The notes: generated from the sequence alone by a model not told the origin. A DNA stretch of 64,000 nucleotides from Paenarthrobacter nicotinovorans (GCF_021919345.1 NZ_CP089293.1:2976001-3040000); one strand, 5' to 3'; counted from the first letter of the stretch, positions 19,431 to 30,479 are shown. Numbers and translations: made by a program.

Positions 19431-19588
19431 GCGTTTGAAGGGGTGAGTAAGCGTCGGCGTCAAACCATAGGGATGTGAGTAAGCGTCACCACCAAACCAT
19501 AGGGATGTGAGCAAGCGACCGTGGGAAACCATAGGGATGTGAGCAAGCGACCGTGGGAAACCATGGGGATGTGGAAGAGGGTCCTGGA
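19431..19588. repeat. 32-bp tandem repeat array, about five units
   Basis: The unit reads (C/G)AAACCATAGGGATGTGAG plus 14 more bases. Units start at 19461, 19493, 19525 and 19557, a strict 32-bp period. A diverged 30-bp unit precedes them (19431-19460). Units 2 and 3 are nearly identical, and the last is degenerate at its 3' half. The array fills most of the gap between convergent fhs and ino1. There are no spacers, so it is not a CRISPR array. Confidence 0.93.
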
Positions 19589-19594
19589 GACGAC

Positions 19595-19625
19595 TGACGC
19601 CCCCGCACACAGTGCGGGGGCGTCA
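19595..19625 (-). terminator. Terminator of ino1
   Basis: Perfect 14-bp stem (TGACGCCCCCGCAC and its complement) with a 3-base loop, 24 bp past the ino1 stop. It may serve fhs as well, being symmetrical. Confidence 0.8.
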
Positions 19626-19649
19626 GGTGACAAAGGGGTCCTGCGGTGT

Positions 19650-20735
19650 TTAGCGTTCGATGTCGCCGCGGATGAAGGCTTCGACCTTTTCGCGGGCGAT
19701 GTCGTCGTTGAACTGCTCCGGCGGCGACTTCATGAAGTAGCTGGAAGCGGAGAGCAGCGGGCCGCCGATGCCGCGGTCCAGGCCGATCTTGGCGGCGCGG
19801 ATGGCATCGATGATCACGCCGGCAGAGTTCGGGGAATCCCATACCTCGAGCTTGTACTCCAGGGATACAGGGGCGTCGCCGAAGTTGCGGCCTTCGAGGC
19901 GGACGAAGGCCCACTTGCGGTCATCAAGCCAGGCGACGTAGTCGGAAGGCCCGATGTGGACGTCGTCGGCGTGCAGCTCGGCCTCGACGTTTGAAGTAAC
20001 GGCCTGGGTCTTGGAGATCTTCTTGGATTCCAGGCGGTCGCGCTCCAGCATGTTCTTGAAGTCCATGTTGCCGCCGACGTTCAGCTGGTACGTACGGTCC
20101 AGGGTGACGCCGCGGTCTTCGAACAGCTTGGCCATGACACGGTGGGTGATGGTGGCACCGATCTGGCTCTTGATGTCGTCGCCCACGATCGGGATACCGG
20201 CAGCAGTGAACTTGTCGGCCCATTCCTTGGTGCCGGCGATGAACACGGGCAGTGCGTTGACGAAAGCGACGCCGGCGTCGATGGCGCACTGGGCGTAGAA
20301 CTTGGCGGCCTGGTCCGAACCAACAGGCAGGTAGCAGACCATGACGTCCGCTTTGGCTTCGCGCAATGCAGCGACGATGTCCACGGCCTCTTCCGGAGCC
20401 TCAACGATGGTTTCGCGGTAGTACTTGCCCAGTCCGTCCAGTGTGTGGCCGCGCTGGACGGTGACGCCCGTAGCGGGGACGTCGGCAATCTTGATGGTGT
20501 TGTTTTCGCTGGCGCCGATGGCGTCCGCCAGGTCCAGTCCAACCTTCTTGCTGTCGACATCGAAAGCAGCAACGAAGTGGACGTCGTTGACGTGATACTG
20601 GCCGAACTCGACGTGCATCAGACCCGGGATCGTGGCCTTGGGGTCAGCGTCGCGGTAGTACTGAACACCTTGGACCAGCGATGCGGCGCAGTTACCTACG
20701 CCGACAATGGCAACACGAATCGGATGTGAAGACAC
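19650..20735 (-). CDS. ino1: Myo-inositol-1-phosphate synthase
   Basis: 361 residues, the actinobacterial/archaeal-size form. NAD-dependent conversion of glucose 6-phosphate to inositol 3-phosphate (1L-myo-inositol-1-phosphate), feeding inositol lipids and mycothiol. The NAD site is [17 protein letters not shown] at 7-23. [33 protein letters not shown], and [14 protein letters not shown] carry the conserved active-site Lys/Asp/Asn blocks. The GTG at 20735 has AAAGGAG 4 bases upstream. The in-frame ATG at 20846 is a fortuitous extension. Confidence 0.96.
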   Translation of the reverse strand: MSSHPIRVAIVGVGNCAASLVQGVQYYRDADPKATIPGLMHVEFGQYHVNDVHFVAAFDVDSKKVGLDLADAIGASENNTIKIADVPATGVTVQRGHTLDGLGKYYRETIVEAPEEAVDIVAALREAKADVMVCYLPVGSDQAAKFYAQCAIDAGVAFVNALPVFIAGTKEWADKFTAAGIPIVGDDIKSQIGATITHRVMAKLFEDRGVTLDRTYQLNVGGNMDFKNMLERDRLESKKISKTQAVTSNVEAELHADDVHIGPSDYVAWLDDRKWAFVRLEGRNFGDAPVSLEYKLEVWDSPNSAGVIIDAIRAAKIGLDRGIGGPLLSASSYFMKSPPEQFNDDIAREKVEAFIRGDIER

Positions 20736-20832
20736 GGAACTCCTTTGAGAACTAAACCTCAGGTGCCAGGCGCACCGCTGGCTGAGTCCAGGGCACGACT
20801 GATTGGCACGGCGCCATTCGGCGCACACTTGC

Positions 20833-20838
20833 ATTGTA
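20833..20838 (-). promoter_or_regulatory. Candidate -10 box of ino1
   Basis: TACAAT on the minus strand, about 100 bp before the GTG, leaving a leader of about 90 bases. No convincing -35 box. Confidence 0.45.
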
Positions 20839-20847
20839 GCCAACACA

Positions 20848-20881
20848 GGAGGGGCCGCCTTTGTTCCCGACCGGCCCCTCC
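20848..20881 (-). terminator. Terminator of the aldo/keto reductase gene
   Basis: 10-bp stem GGAGGGGCCG and its complement, 22 bp past the reductase stop and just ahead of the ino1 promoter. Confidence 0.65.
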
Positions 20882-20903
20882 CGTTTATGTCAATCGTGAA
20901 CGG

Positions 20904-21941
20904 CTACTTTTGCGCCCACAGGTTGATGTCCGATTCAACAGCAAACTCGTCGATCGCCGTCAGTTCTTCCGTGGTGAACTCCAGGTTTTGGATGGCGCTG
21001 AGCGTGTCTTCCAGCTGCTTCACACTGGAAGCTCCCACCAGTGCCGACGTCACCGGCGAGCCCTTCGGCTGATCCCGGAGGATCCAGGCCACAGCCATTT
21101 GGGCGAGCGTCTGTCCCCGGCCCTGGGCGATTGCGTTGAGCCCGCGCACCCGGTCAAGCTTGTCCTCGGTCAGCTGCGACTCGGACAGGAAACGTTCCTT
21201 TGCTGCGCGGGAGTCGGCCGGCACACCGTTGAGGTACCGGTCGGTCAGCATCCCCTGGGCCAAGGGCGAGAAAGCGATGGAGCCTGCGCCCACCTGGTCC
21301 AATGCCTCGTAGAGGTTGGGTGAGCCATTCTCGGTCCACCGGTTCAGCATGGAGTAGCTCGGCTGGTGGATCAGCAGCGGGGTGCCGAGTTCTTTGAGGA
21401 TCCGGGCCGCTTCGAGGGTCTGCTCAGGGGTGTAGGACGAGATGCCCGCGTAGAGCGCCTTGCCTGAACGGACCGCGTAGTCCAGGGCGCCCATGGTTTC
21501 TTCCAAGGGTGTTTCGGGGTCCGGGCGGTGGCTGTAGAAGATGTCCACGTACTCCAGGCCCATGCGTTCGAGGGACTGGTCGAGGCTGGAAATCAGGTAC
21601 TTGCGGGATCCCCATTCGCCGTACGGACCAGGCCACATGTAGTAGCCGGCCTTCGTGGAGATGACGAGTTCGTCGCGGTAGGGCTTGAAGTCGTCCTTCA
21701 AGTGGCGTCCGAAGTTCGTTTCGGCCGATCCGTCCGGCGGACCGTAGTTGTTGGCGAGGTCGAAGTGATTGACGCCGAGGTCGAAAGCCCTTCGCAGGAT
21801 GGCGCGTTGCTCGTCGAATCGCTTGTCGTCGCCGAAGTTGTGCCAAAGGCCCAACGAGATGGCGGGCAGCTTGAGTCCGCTGCGTCCGACACGGCGGTAG
21901 GGCATGGTTTCGTAGCGGTTTTCCGCGGCCGAATAAGTCAT
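20904..21941 (-). CDS. Aldo/keto reductase (YghZ/L-glyceraldehyde-3-phosphate reductase type)
   Basis: 345 residues, NADPH-dependent (alpha/beta)8-barrel reductase. The catalytic Asp and Tyr are in HFDLANNYGPP (about 60-69), the Lys is in VISTKAGYYMW, and the His is in DIFYSHRPD. The C-terminal VTSALVGASSVKQLEDTL binds the cofactor. The YGPPDGSAE and KAGYYMWPGPYGEWGSRKYL stretches match the YghZ/GPR subgroup, which reduces methylglyoxal and glyceraldehyde 3-phosphate. The start at 21941 has AGGA 8 bases upstream; an ATG three codons earlier is possible. Single-gene unit. Confidence 0.92.
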   Translation of the reverse strand: MTYSAAENRYETMPYRRVGRSGLKLPAISLGLWHNFGDDKRFDEQRAILRRAFDLGVNHFDLANNYGPPDGSAETNFGRHLKDDFKPYRDELVISTKAGYYMWPGPYGEWGSRKYLISSLDQSLERMGLEYVDIFYSHRPDPETPLEETMGALDYAVRSGKALYAGISSYTPEQTLEAARILKELGTPLLIHQPSYSMLNRWTENGSPNLYEALDQVGAGSIAFSPLAQGMLTDRYLNGVPADSRAAKERFLSESQLTEDKLDRVRGLNAIAQGRGQTLAQMAVAWILRDQPKGSPVTSALVGASSVKQLEDTLSAIQNLEFTTEELTAIDEFAVESDINLWAQK

Positions 21942-22023
21942 ACGTACCATCCTGCCACTGTGGAAACCGGGGCGACGGCGGTGTCCGCCATGTGGGCGCC
22001 GTCACCCCGGTTCACTGCTTGTG

Positions 22024-23796
22024 TCAGTTGACGCGTACGACGGCGGCGCTGGCGCCCGGGAGCGTCAGCGTGTCCTCGTCCATGGCAGCTTCGGAATCGG
22101 TAGACAGCAACAAGGACCCCTCGAGGGGCGTCACGAGTGCGTCCTCACCGAAGTTGCACACAACACGGATTCTCCCCCGGGACATCTGCAGCCACTGTTC
22201 CGCGTCGTCGAACTCGACGGAGGTGTCCCCGAAGCCGCCGTCGACTAGTTCAGGCGTTTTTCGGCGCAGCTGTGCCAAATCCCGGTACAACCGGAGCAAG
22301 CGGGCGTGGTCTCCCTCGCCGGCCTCCTCCCACTTGAGCTTGGAGCGTTCGAACGTCTCAGGATCCTGCGGATCGGGGACAACAGCCGGATCCCACCCCA
22401 TCCGCTCGAACTCCTTGATCCGTCCCTCGGCTGTGGCCTTGCCTAGATCGGGCTCCGGGTGGGAGGTGAAGAACTGCCACGGCGTTGAAGCACCGAACTC
22501 CTCTCCCATGAACAGCATGGGGGTGAAGGGAGAGGTCATGGTCAGCACGGCACCTATGGCCAACTTGCCATAGGACAACGTCGCCGTGAGTCGGTCACCT
22601 ATGGCCCGGTTTCCGATTTGGTCATGGTTTTGCAGGCAGACCACCAGGGCCGATGGGTGCGCGAGGTCATGCCGGATTGACCGGCCATGATGGCGACCCC
22701 GGAAGCTCGAGTAGCTGCCATCGTGGAAGAAGCCGTGTTCCAGGACCTTGGCAAGCACGGACAGCGATTCAAAGTCCGAGTAGTAGCCGGTGGTTTCTCC
22801 GCTGAGGTTGACGTGGACGGCGTGGTGGAAGTCGTCGCTCCACTGCCCCTCCAGCCCGTAGCCGTTGTCCTTGCGGGGATAGATGAGGCGCGGGTTGTTC
22901 AGGTCCGATTCTGCGATGAGGGTTTTCGGTATCCCCGTTTCAGACTCGATCTGGTCAGCCAGCGCACCAAAGTCCTCCAGGATGTGCACGGCCCGTTCGT
23001 CCCGGAGTGCATGGACGGCATCGAGCCGAAGTCCGTCAACGTGGTAGTCGCGGAGCCACATCGCCGCATTCTCCAGAATGTAGCGGCGCACGTCATCGGA
23101 GCCCGGGCCGTCAAGGTTGACGGAGTCACCCCAGGTGTTGCCCTCCCCCGATTTCAGGTAAGGACCGTACTTTGGCAGGTAGTTTCCGCTCGGACCGAGG
23201 TGGTTGTAGACGACGTCCTGGATGACGCCAAGCCCCGCAGCGTGCGCCGCGTCAACAAAGCGCTGATAGGCGGCGGGACCACCATAGGGTTCATGCACGG
23301 CGTACCAAAGGACGCCGTCGTAACCCCAGTTGTGGACACCGTTGAACCCGTTGACCGGCAGGAGTTCAATGAAATCGACGCCGAGGTCCACCAAGTAGTC
23401 CAATTTTCCAGCGGCGGCATCCAGTGTGCCCTCCGGCGTGAACGTGCCCAGGTGCAGTTCGTAGATGACGGAACCCTTGAGGTTCCGTCCCTTCCAGCCG
23501 GAATCCTTCCATTCGTGGATGGACGGGTCGAACGTTGAAGACAGGCCATGGACGCCGTCCGGCTGCCGCCGCGAACGCGGATCAGGGAACGGTCCTTCTC
23601 CATCCACAAGATAGCCGTACGGCACGCCGTCGACTCCCCCTGCCACCGCCTCAGCCGGCGCGTGCCACCAGCCGTGGGCAGCGGCGTCGTCGTATTGCTC
23701 CATGCCGTATTCGTGGCCTCCGGCCACCAGCCGAACAGTTTTTGCGTTCGGCGCCCAGACATCAAAGAGATTCTTTCCAGCAGCGTGCTTCAGCAT
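22024..23796 (-). CDS. treZ: Malto-oligosyltrehalose trehalohydrolase TreZ
   Basis: 590 residues, GH13 enzyme that releases trehalose from maltooligosyl-trehalose. An N-terminal beta domain ([18 protein letters not shown]) precedes the barrel. The catalytic residues are in [12 protein letters not shown] (nucleophile Asp), TLIAESDLN (acid/base Glu) and [11 protein letters not shown] (third Asp). Last gene of treX-treY-treZ, 52 bp after treY. AGGGGAA lies 4 bases before the ATG. All three enzymes for turning glycogen into trehalose are present. Confidence 0.96.
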   Translation of the reverse strand: MLKHAAGKNLFDVWAPNAKTVRLVAGGHEYGMEQYDDAAAHGWWHAPAEAVAGGVDGVPYGYLVDGEGPFPDPRSRRQPDGVHGLSSTFDPSIHEWKDSGWKGRNLKGSVIYELHLGTFTPEGTLDAAAGKLDYLVDLGVDFIELLPVNGFNGVHNWGYDGVLWYAVHEPYGGPAAYQRFVDAAHAAGLGVIQDVVYNHLGPSGNYLPKYGPYLKSGEGNTWGDSVNLDGPGSDDVRRYILENAAMWLRDYHVDGLRLDAVHALRDERAVHILEDFGALADQIESETGIPKTLIAESDLNNPRLIYPRKDNGYGLEGQWSDDFHHAVHVNLSGETTGYYSDFESLSVLAKVLEHGFFHDGSYSSFRGRHHGRSIRHDLAHPSALVVCLQNHDQIGNRAIGDRLTATLSYGKLAIGAVLTMTSPFTPMLFMGEEFGASTPWQFFTSHPEPDLGKATAEGRIKEFERMGWDPAVVPDPQDPETFERSKLKWEEAGEGDHARLLRLYRDLAQLRRKTPELVDGGFGDTSVEFDDAEQWLQMSRGRIRVVCNFGEDALVTPLEGSLLLSTDSEAAMDEDTLTLPGASAAVVRVN

Positions 23797-23848
23797 GATG
23801 TTCCCCTGTACGTTCCTTAAGCGTGCGTTGCCGTGATTCGTGGTGGCG

Positions 23849-26161
23849 TCAGTCAGTGGGTACCAGCAGCGCCACAGGGTACCGCTCCAGCAGGGTGCTC
23901 AACTGGACAGCACCCGGGGCATAGCTCGCCCCTGTGAGCTCGTCCCTGCAGTTCACCGTGAGTTCGATGACGGTGTCCCGCCAGCCGCCTTCCCGTGCAA
24001 GACGACGGGGAAGGCGCGTGGCGACAGTCAGCGCGCCACGACGACCAGACCCGCGGTCGAAGGCCACCACATGTGCTGCTGCCGCTCCCTGCGCCGCGAC
24101 GGGCAAGTAACCTTCGAACAGCTCGGGCCGGTCCCTACGCAACCTCAACGCCCGGGAGAGCACCAGCAACTTGGCCGATTCCTCCGTGAACGACGGTGTC
24201 GCTCTCTGGTCCAATGCTGCCAAAGCTTCTTTGCGTGCCTTGAAGTCCACCGGCCGTCGGTTGTCCGGATCGGTCAGTGATCCGTCCCGGAACTCCGTGC
24301 CTTGGTAAACGTCAGGGACGCCGGGCATGGTGAGCTGGATCAACTTGGCGGACAGCGAGTTGGAGGTCCCGTATGGTTCCAGCTCAGCCACGAAGTTCTT
24401 CAAGGCGGCCGCGACCTCGGGAACGTCGAACGCGGCGTCGACGGCGGCTGCAAGCTGCCTTTCGAACTCCGGGTTCGGGTCGGTCCAGTTGGTGGAGTTG
24501 CCGGCCTCGCGCGCCGCCTTCAACGCGTATGACTGAAGCCGCCCGCGGTCTGCCGGCCAGGCACCCACGATCGACTGCCAGACCAGCGCCGCCAACGGTC
24601 CGTCCGGAATCGGCGCGAGCTGCTGAACTGTTCCAAGGAAAAGTTCCCACTCCGGCACGGCCTCGGAAATAACCGATATCCGCGCCCTGGCGTCCTCGCT
24701 CCGCTTTGTGTCGTGCGTGCTCAGGGTGGTCATGGAGAGCGGCAGGAGCCGCTGGCGCCGAGCCATCCGTTCGTGGAAGACCCCGCTGGGCAACGAGAAC
24801 TCCGTGGGGTCTGCGCCGACTTCGGTGAGAGAGCCCAATCGGGTGTAGCGGAAGAACGCGGTGTCCTCCACGCCCTTGGCCATGACCATTCCCGATGTCT
24901 GCTGGAACCGCCGCGCCAAAGCACTTTCGGGATCCAGCAGGAGCGGCTGCAGCTTCCCAAGGACGGGTTCGAGTTCGGGGCGGTGTCGGCCGGCCCGCTC
25001 GATTGCTTCCACGAGGGTTTTCCCGCCGTAGGGCAAATATGTCCGGTAAATGGGGAACCAGCAGATGACCTCGGCAAGGGAGTCGGCCACCTTGGCGAAC
25101 GGCAGTTCCAGGGAGACCGGTACCAAGCGGGCAAGCCGCAGGATCTCTGAACGCAGGATGCCGTCAGCGATCCGCCGCTTGGTCCCATGGATCATCTCGG
25201 CGTAATCGGCCGCTTTCTCCGAGTTCCGCAACCGTGCGTCCAGGGAATTGAGGTATTCCTCGGCGGTTGGATCCACGAACAGGCGGTCTACGTCCGCGAG
25301 GGCGTCATAACCGGTTGTTCCTTCGCAGCTGAAAGTCTCCGGAAGTTGCTCGCCGGGTTCGAGGATTTTCTCCACAAGCAGGTAAGCGCCCCCGGTCGCC
25401 TCGCGAAGCCTGGCAAGGTAGCCTTCCGGATCGGCAAGCCCATCCGGATGGTCGATCCTGAGTCCGTCCACCAGTCCTTCGTGGAACCAGCGGACAACCT
25501 CGGCGTGCGACTCGTCGAACACCCAGGGAATTTCGACCCGGATGCCGGCCAGGGTATTCACGGCGAAGAATCGGCGATAGTTCAGATCCGCATCTGCCCG
25601 CCGCCATCCGATCAATTCGTAGTGCTGGCGCGAGTGGACATCCTTGGGGCTGTCTCCTGAGGCGAACGTTCCTTCGGCCAAGGGGAAGCGGTGGTCGTAG
25701 TAGTGCAGTTCGCCGTCCACCAGCTTGAGCTGGTCGAGGTCGTCGTCGCTGCCCAGGACCGGGATCCGGATCTTGCCGCCGCCGAATTCCCAGTCCACGT
25801 CGAAGGCCTCGGCGTATTTGGAATCCCGCCCGTCTTTCAGGAGGTTCCACCACCAGGCGTTCTGCTTGGGAGTAGCAACACCCATGTGGTTGGGCACGAT
25901 GTCGGCAAGAATTCCCATGCCGTTGTCCTTGGCGGCCCTGGTCAGGGCAGCCAAACCCTCGGGGCCACCCCGGGAGGGGTCCACCGTGGAGGGATCGGTC
26001 ACGTCATAGCCGTGGTCCGAGCCCTGCTCCGCGGTCAGGATGGGCGAGACGTACACCCAATCGACGCCCAGGGAGTGCAGGTAACCCGTGAGTCCGGCGG
26101 CATCCTGCAAGGTGAAGCCGGGACGGATCTGGAGACGGTAGGTGGAGACCGGCGTCCTCAT
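23849..26161 (-). CDS. treY: Malto-oligosyltrehalose synthase TreY
   Basis: 770 residues, GH13 transglycosidase that converts the reducing-end alpha-1,4 bond of maltodextrins to alpha,alpha-1,1. It begins [20 protein letters not shown], typical of TreY. The catalytic segments are [12 protein letters not shown] (Asp), [11 protein letters not shown] (Glu) and [14 protein letters not shown] (Asp). The late [12 protein letters not shown] block is also conserved. Its ATG overlaps the treX stop by 4 bases (ATGA), indicating translational coupling. A normal family length with no disruption. Confidence 0.97.
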   Translation of the reverse strand: MRTPVSTYRLQIRPGFTLQDAAGLTGYLHSLGVDWVYVSPILTAEQGSDHGYDVTDPSTVDPSRGGPEGLAALTRAAKDNGMGILADIVPNHMGVATPKQNAWWWNLLKDGRDSKYAEAFDVDWEFGGGKIRIPVLGSDDDLDQLKLVDGELHYYDHRFPLAEGTFASGDSPKDVHSRQHYELIGWRRADADLNYRRFFAVNTLAGIRVEIPWVFDESHAEVVRWFHEGLVDGLRIDHPDGLADPEGYLARLREATGGAYLLVEKILEPGEQLPETFSCEGTTGYDALADVDRLFVDPTAEEYLNSLDARLRNSEKAADYAEMIHGTKRRIADGILRSEILRLARLVPVSLELPFAKVADSLAEVICWFPIYRTYLPYGGKTLVEAIERAGRHRPELEPVLGKLQPLLLDPESALARRFQQTSGMVMAKGVEDTAFFRYTRLGSLTEVGADPTEFSLPSGVFHERMARRQRLLPLSMTTLSTHDTKRSEDARARISVISEAVPEWELFLGTVQQLAPIPDGPLAALVWQSIVGAWPADRGRLQSYALKAAREAGNSTNWTDPNPEFERQLAAAVDAAFDVPEVAAALKNFVAELEPYGTSNSLSAKLIQLTMPGVPDVYQGTEFRDGSLTDPDNRRPVDFKARKEALAALDQRATPSFTEESAKLLVLSRALRLRRDRPELFEGYLPVAAQGAAAAHVVAFDRGSGRRGALTVATRLPRRLAREGGWRDTVIELTVNCRDELTGASYAPGAVQLSTLLERYPVALLVPTD

Positions 26162-28470
26162 GATTCGGTCTCCTTCGCCTCGCCCGCTTCCGTAACCTCG
26201 CCCGCTTCCGCAGCTTCGCCGGCGTCGTCCCCTTCGTCGGGGCCCTTGTAGTCATACGGCAGCGACGTGACGGCGGGAGCCGTAATCGAGGCCGTTTCAG
26301 GGGTGCTCGTCTGCGTCAATGCTGCAAGCGAGGCAGCGACGGAGTGGTCCGGCTCGATCTCGGGAGTGCTGTGCGCACGGAGGACCACCAGCGACTTACC
26401 GCCAACGGAAAGGATCTGGTCGGGCTTGATGACGCCCGCTTCGGCTCCCTCTCCGGCAGTATCGATCATGACATCCCAGGCCGGCGCGTATTCATCCGAG
26501 GGAATCCGGAAGTCGACGTCTTCCTGGTCGGCGTTGAAGTACAGCAGGAAGTTGACGTCTGTAATGCGGCGGCCCTGATTGTCGCGGCCATGGATGCCGT
26601 CACCGTTCAGGAACACGCCAACGGAGCGGCCCAGGGCTTCATCCCAATCCGAGGGACTCATGGTGCTGGCGTCAGCATCCAGCCATACGATGTCCGGGAG
26701 CCGCTCGCCCTCCCCACGCAGGACAGGGCGTCCATCGAAGAACCGGCTGCGCCGCAGACTGGGGTGCTTGGCACGCAGTGCGCTCACGGCCGCGGTGAAT
26801 TCGATCAGGGGCTGGTCCACGTTGTCCCAGTTGATCCACGTAAGTTCGGAATCCTGGCAGTAGCCGTTGTTGTTGCCGTTCTGCGTCCTGCCAAGTTCAT
26901 CACCGTGCAGCAGCATGGGAACGCCCTGCGACAGGAACAGGGAGGCAATGAAGTTCCGCTGCTGACGCGCCCGCAAGCCGAGGACGATGGGGTTGTCTGT
27001 CGGCCCCTCCTCGCCGCAGTTCCATGAACGGTTGTGGGACTCGCCGTCGTTGTTGTCTTCGCCGTTGGCCTCGTTGTGTTTCTCGTTGTAGGAGACGAGG
27101 TCTGCCAGCGTGAAGCCATCGTGGGCGGTGACGAAGTTGATCGATGCCACCGGCCGCCGGCCTGAGTGTTCGTACAGGTCAGCCGACCCGGTCAGCCGGG
27201 AAGCGAATTCGCCCAGAGTCGAGGGTTCCCCGCGCCAGAAGTCACGGACGGTATCGCGGTACTGGCCGTTCCATTCCGTCCACTGCGGCGGGAAGTTGCC
27301 AACCTGGTAACCACCGGGACCAACGTCCCACGGTTCGGCAATGAGCTTTACCTGCGAAACCACGGGATCCTGCTGGATGAGTTCGAAGAAGGTGGAGAGT
27401 TTGTCAACGTCGTAGAACTCGCGTGCCAGGGTGGAGGCGAGGTCGAAGCGGAAGCCGTCGACGTGCATTTCCGTGACCCAGTAGCGGAGGGAGTCCATCA
27501 GCAGCTGCAGGGAGTGCGGGCTGCGGACGTTCAGCGAGTTGCCCGTACCCGTGTAGTCCATGTAGTACTTCTGGTCATCTTCCACCAAGCGGTAATACGC
27601 GGAGTTGTCGATGCCCTTGAACGACAACGTGGGTCCCAGGTGGTTGCCTTCGGCGGTGTGGTTGTACACAACGTCCAGGATGACTTCGATTCCCGCGGTG
27701 TGCAGCGCACGGACCATGGCTTTGAAGTCCTGGACCTGCTGGCCGGTGTCGCCCTTGGAGCTGTAGCTGTTGTGGGGCGCGAAGAAACCAATGGTGTTGT
27801 AGCCCCAGTAGTTGTTCAGGCCCTTGTCCTGCAGGATGCCGTCGTTGACGAACTGGTGCACCGGCATCAGTTCGATTGCGGTGATCCCGAGCTTCTGCAG
27901 GTGCGAGATGACCGCGGGGTGTGCCACGCCGGCGTAGGTGCCGCGCTGCTCTTCGGGGACTTCCGGGTGCAGCTGGGTCAAGCCTTTGACGTGGGCCTCA
28001 TAGATGACCGACTTGTGGTAGGGAATCCTCAGGAGCTTGTCGCCGTCCCAATCGAAGAACGGGTTGATGACGACGCCAAGCATCATGTGCGGCGCTGAGT
28101 CCTCATCGTTCCGCGAATCGGGGTCTCCCAGGTTGTAGGAGAAAAGGGACGGATCCCAGTCGATCTGCCGGTGGATGGCTTTTGCGTACGGATCCAGCAG
28201 CAGTTTGTTGGGGTTGAAACGCTGACCGGCGTCGGGATCGTAGGGCCCGTGAACCCGGTAGCCGTACTTCTGTCCCGGCTGCACCTGCGGAAGGTAGCAG
28301 TGCCATACGTAACCATCTACCTCGGTAACGTCTACGCGGACTTCGCCGCCGTCGTCGTCAAAGAGACACAACTCCACTTTTTCGGCCTTCTCGCTGAAAA
28401 GCGCGAAGTTGGTGCCGGTGCCGTCAAAGGTGGCACCCAGCGGATAAGCCGATCCAGGCCAGACTTCCAT
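26158..28470 (-). CDS. glgX: Glycogen debranching enzyme TreX/GlgX
   Basis: 770 residues, GH13 isoamylase-type enzyme that trims branches so TreY can act. A CBM48-like N-terminal domain ([19 protein letters not shown]) precedes the barrel, with catalytic Asp in [11 protein letters not shown], Glu in LIAEPWDVG, and Asp in [11 protein letters not shown]. The C-terminus carries an unusual acidic, repetitive tail ([20 protein letters not shown]) made of imperfect GEA/AEAGE units, absent from most homologues and probably unstructured. I start at the ATG at 28470, with AGAGGAGAA just upstream. First gene of the tre operon. Confidence 0.96.
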   Translation of the reverse strand: MEVWPGSAYPLGATFDGTGTNFALFSEKAEKVELCLFDDDGGEVRVDVTEVDGYVWHCYLPQVQPGQKYGYRVHGPYDPDAGQRFNPNKLLLDPYAKAIHRQIDWDPSLFSYNLGDPDSRNDEDSAPHMMLGVVINPFFDWDGDKLLRIPYHKSVIYEAHVKGLTQLHPEVPEEQRGTYAGVAHPAVISHLQKLGITAIELMPVHQFVNDGILQDKGLNNYWGYNTIGFFAPHNSYSSKGDTGQQVQDFKAMVRALHTAGIEVILDVVYNHTAEGNHLGPTLSFKGIDNSAYYRLVEDDQKYYMDYTGTGNSLNVRSPHSLQLLMDSLRYWVTEMHVDGFRFDLASTLAREFYDVDKLSTFFELIQQDPVVSQVKLIAEPWDVGPGGYQVGNFPPQWTEWNGQYRDTVRDFWRGEPSTLGEFASRLTGSADLYEHSGRRPVASINFVTAHDGFTLADLVSYNEKHNEANGEDNNDGESHNRSWNCGEEGPTDNPIVLGLRARQQRNFIASLFLSQGVPMLLHGDELGRTQNGNNNGYCQDSELTWINWDNVDQPLIEFTAAVSALRAKHPSLRRSRFFDGRPVLRGEGERLPDIVWLDADASTMSPSDWDEALGRSVGVFLNGDGIHGRDNQGRRITDVNFLLYFNADQEDVDFRIPSDEYAPAWDVMIDTAGEGAEAGVIKPDQILSVGGKSLVVLRAHSTPEIEPDHSVAASLAALTQTSTPETASITAPAVTSLPYDYKGPDEGDDAGEAAEAGEVTEAGEAKETES

Positions 28471-28505
28471 GCGTTCTCCTCTTGATGATGCGAACAACTG
28501 TTGCA

Positions 28506-28511
28506 AGCCTA
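28506..28511 (-). promoter_or_regulatory. Candidate -10 box of the treXYZ operon
   Basis: TAGGCT on the minus strand, about 35 bp before the glgX ATG. TTACTG lies 19 bases further upstream as a weak -35 box. Confidence 0.4.
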
Positions 28512-28538
28512 CTCAGTACCCTGACAACGACAGTAACC

Positions 28539-30116
28539 TTACGGTATTGTTCGGTCGTATTCCGCGCTGAGCGAACCAATAACGCGCGGCACAGCCGCAG
28601 CAATTGCCGAGGCTGTAAGGGGGCCACCGTCGCAATCCGTCGACGCCAGGGCACCTGCCCTGCCGTGGATGCCCGCCGCCACGGCCGCCACAGCAGCCCA
28701 GCGGTCCGCAGGGTCCAGGCCCAGGCCGGCATACGCGCCGTCGTCGCCGCCTATCTCTTCAGCGGCCTGAGCCAGCAACGCTCCCAGCACTCCGGCCAGG
28801 ACATCGCCGCTGCCGGCGGTCGCCATCCAGGGGATGCCCTCCGACTGGCTGAAAACAATTCCCGACGGCGACGCCACAAGTGTCGTGGCACCCTTCAGGA
28901 GCACTGTGGCTCCGGTTTGTTGGGCCGCCTGGCGTACGAAGTGCAGGGGCCGGGATTCGACGTCGGCCCGGGTCACCGCAACTTCGCCCGTGGACGGCAG
29001 CGAATCCAGCAAGGACGCAAGTTCGCCGGCGTGCGGGGTAAGGATCCATTGGGGCGGGCAACGTTCCGGGAGGAGGCTCAGCGCCCCGGCATCGACCACT
29101 ACCGGAAGGTCATGGCCCAGGGCCGCCTCCACGGCAGCCCCTGCACGGCCCAATTGCTCTTCCCCGTCGACGCCCGGACCCACTACCCATGCCTGGACCC
29201 GGCCCGGATCCTTGTCCTCCCACAAGGCCTCCGGGGTCCGGGAGAGAACCATTCGCGCCGCGGACCCGGGGCCGACGTAGCGCACCATGCCCACCCCGGC
29301 GAGGGCTGCGGCGTGCACACCCAGGACAGCGGCGCCGGCAAAACGGGACGAACCTGCAACAATTCCCAGGACACCGCGGGAGTATTTATGTGATCTCCGG
29401 CCGGGGCGGGGCAGCAAGGCGCCAAGGTCCGGGTCGGTCAGGCGGCGCAACTCCGGCGCCTGGTCCTGAAGCGCGGCCTCGATGCCGATCTGCACCAGTT
29501 CCACCCGCCCCGCGCAGCCCTCACCTGGATCGGTCAGGAGCCCTGCCTTGACACCACCGAACGTGACCGTGACATCGGCATCCAGCACGGGCCAGTGGAC
29601 CTCCCCGGTGCCTGCATCCAGCCCGCTTGGGACGTCACAGGCGACAACCAGCCGTGGTCCGAGTTCCTGCAGCGCGGCAATCAGCTCGGCCGGGGCTTCG
29701 CGCAATCCCCCGCGGGCGCCGGTACCCAGCAGGGCGTCGATGATCACGTCCTCACCGGCACACAGAACAGCGAGCTCTTCGGCATTTGAAGGACCGAGCT
29801 GCAAAACCCGCCCACCTGCGGCGAGAAGAGCAGCCAATGCTTCCGCGTGGACGGAATCGCCGGCGAGTACCGCCGTCGCACGCATTCCGCGTCGGGCGAG
29901 ATACGCGGCAGCATAGAGGCCATCGCCGCCGTTGTTGCCTTTGCCGGCGAGAACCGTGACGCATGCACCGGCCAACCGGCGTTTTTTCTTCAGCTCACGG
30001 ATCACGGCCTGGGCGAGGCCGTACGCTGCCCGTTGCATAAGAACAGCGCCCTCACCGGAGTCCAGGAGCGGCTGTTCCGTGTCCCTGATCTGTTGTCCGG
30101 TGAAGGCGCTGATCAT
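28539..30116 (-). CDS. nnrDE: Bifunctional NAD(P)H-hydrate epimerase / ADP-dependent dehydratase
   Basis: 525 residues, a two-domain fusion. The N-terminal YjeF epimerase (about 1-215) has VLAGKGNNGGDGLYAA and VIIDALLGTGARGG. The C-terminal YjeF dehydratase (about 230-525) is ribokinase-like, with SHKYSRGVLGIVAGS, LTPHAGELASLL, VLLKGATTLVASPSG, and WMATAGSGDVLAGVLGALLA. Together they repair damaged NADH/NADPH hydrates in the cytoplasm. The frame begins 16 bp after acpS ends, so it is likely in one unit with glmS and acpS. The Walker-like and GSGD residues are intact. Confidence 0.95.
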   Translation of the reverse strand: MISAFTGQQIRDTEQPLLDSGEGAVLMQRAAYGLAQAVIRELKKKRRLAGACVTVLAGKGNNGGDGLYAAAYLARRGMRATAVLAGDSVHAEALAALLAAGGRVLQLGPSNAEELAVLCAGEDVIIDALLGTGARGGLREAPAELIAALQELGPRLVVACDVPSGLDAGTGEVHWPVLDADVTVTFGGVKAGLLTDPGEGCAGRVELVQIGIEAALQDQAPELRRLTDPDLGALLPRPGRRSHKYSRGVLGIVAGSSRFAGAAVLGVHAAALAGVGMVRYVGPGSAARMVLSRTPEALWEDKDPGRVQAWVVGPGVDGEEQLGRAGAAVEAALGHDLPVVVDAGALSLLPERCPPQWILTPHAGELASLLDSLPSTGEVAVTRADVESRPLHFVRQAAQQTGATVLLKGATTLVASPSGIVFSQSEGIPWMATAGSGDVLAGVLGALLAQAAEEIGGDDGAYAGLGLDPADRWAAVAAVAAGIHGRAGALASTDCDGGPLTASAIAAAVPRVIGSLSAEYDRTIP

Positions 30117-30131
30117 TGTTTAAGTGTCCGT

Positions 30132-30479
30132 CTAGCCCTCAGCGAGGACGGTTGCCGTGGCGATGCCGCCGTCGTGGCTCATCGACAGGTGCCAACGCTT
30201 GACGCCCTTGGCCTCAGCGACGGCAAGCACAGTTCCCTTGACCTGGATGGTTGGACCATTCTGGTCAAGGCCGATCCAGCAATCCTGCCAGTTCATGCCT
30301 GCCGGTGCGCCCAGGACCTTGGCCACTGCTTCCTTGGCCGCGAAACGGGCAGCCAAGGAACGTGTGTTGAGTTCACGCTCGGCGGGCACAAACAGGCGAT
30401 CCCTCAGCCCGGGAGTCCGTTCAAGCTGCCGGCCAAACCGCTCAATATCTACGACGTCTACGCCAATGCCAACAATCAT
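30132..30479 (-). CDS. acpS: Holo-[acyl-carrier-protein] synthase
   Basis: 115 residues, transfers 4'-phosphopantetheine from CoA to the serine of acyl carrier protein. The magnesium-binding [14 protein letters not shown] at 4-17 and [15 protein letters not shown] near 45-59 are diagnostic, and [13 protein letters not shown] closes the active site. It follows glmS by 4 bp. TAGAAT lies 6 bases before its ATG, so an internal leaderless promoter is also possible. coaA (for CoA synthesis) is 2 kb away. Confidence 0.95.
   Translation of the reverse strand: MIVGIGVDVVDIERFGRQLERTPGLRDRLFVPAERELNTRSLAARFAAKEAVAKVLGAPAGMNWQDCWIGLDQNGPTIQVKGTVLAVAEAKGVKRWHLSMSHDGGIATATVLAEG

Noticed and set aside
19364..19588. 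CRISPR array
   Set aside because: The 32-bp units are directly adjacent without unique spacers, and no cas genes are present.
18084..19610. A 508-codon minus-strand frame opposite fhs that runs into the repeats
   Set aside because: Shadow of fhs. The repeat part translates to near-identical HIPMVS-type units, which reflects the DNA repeat only.
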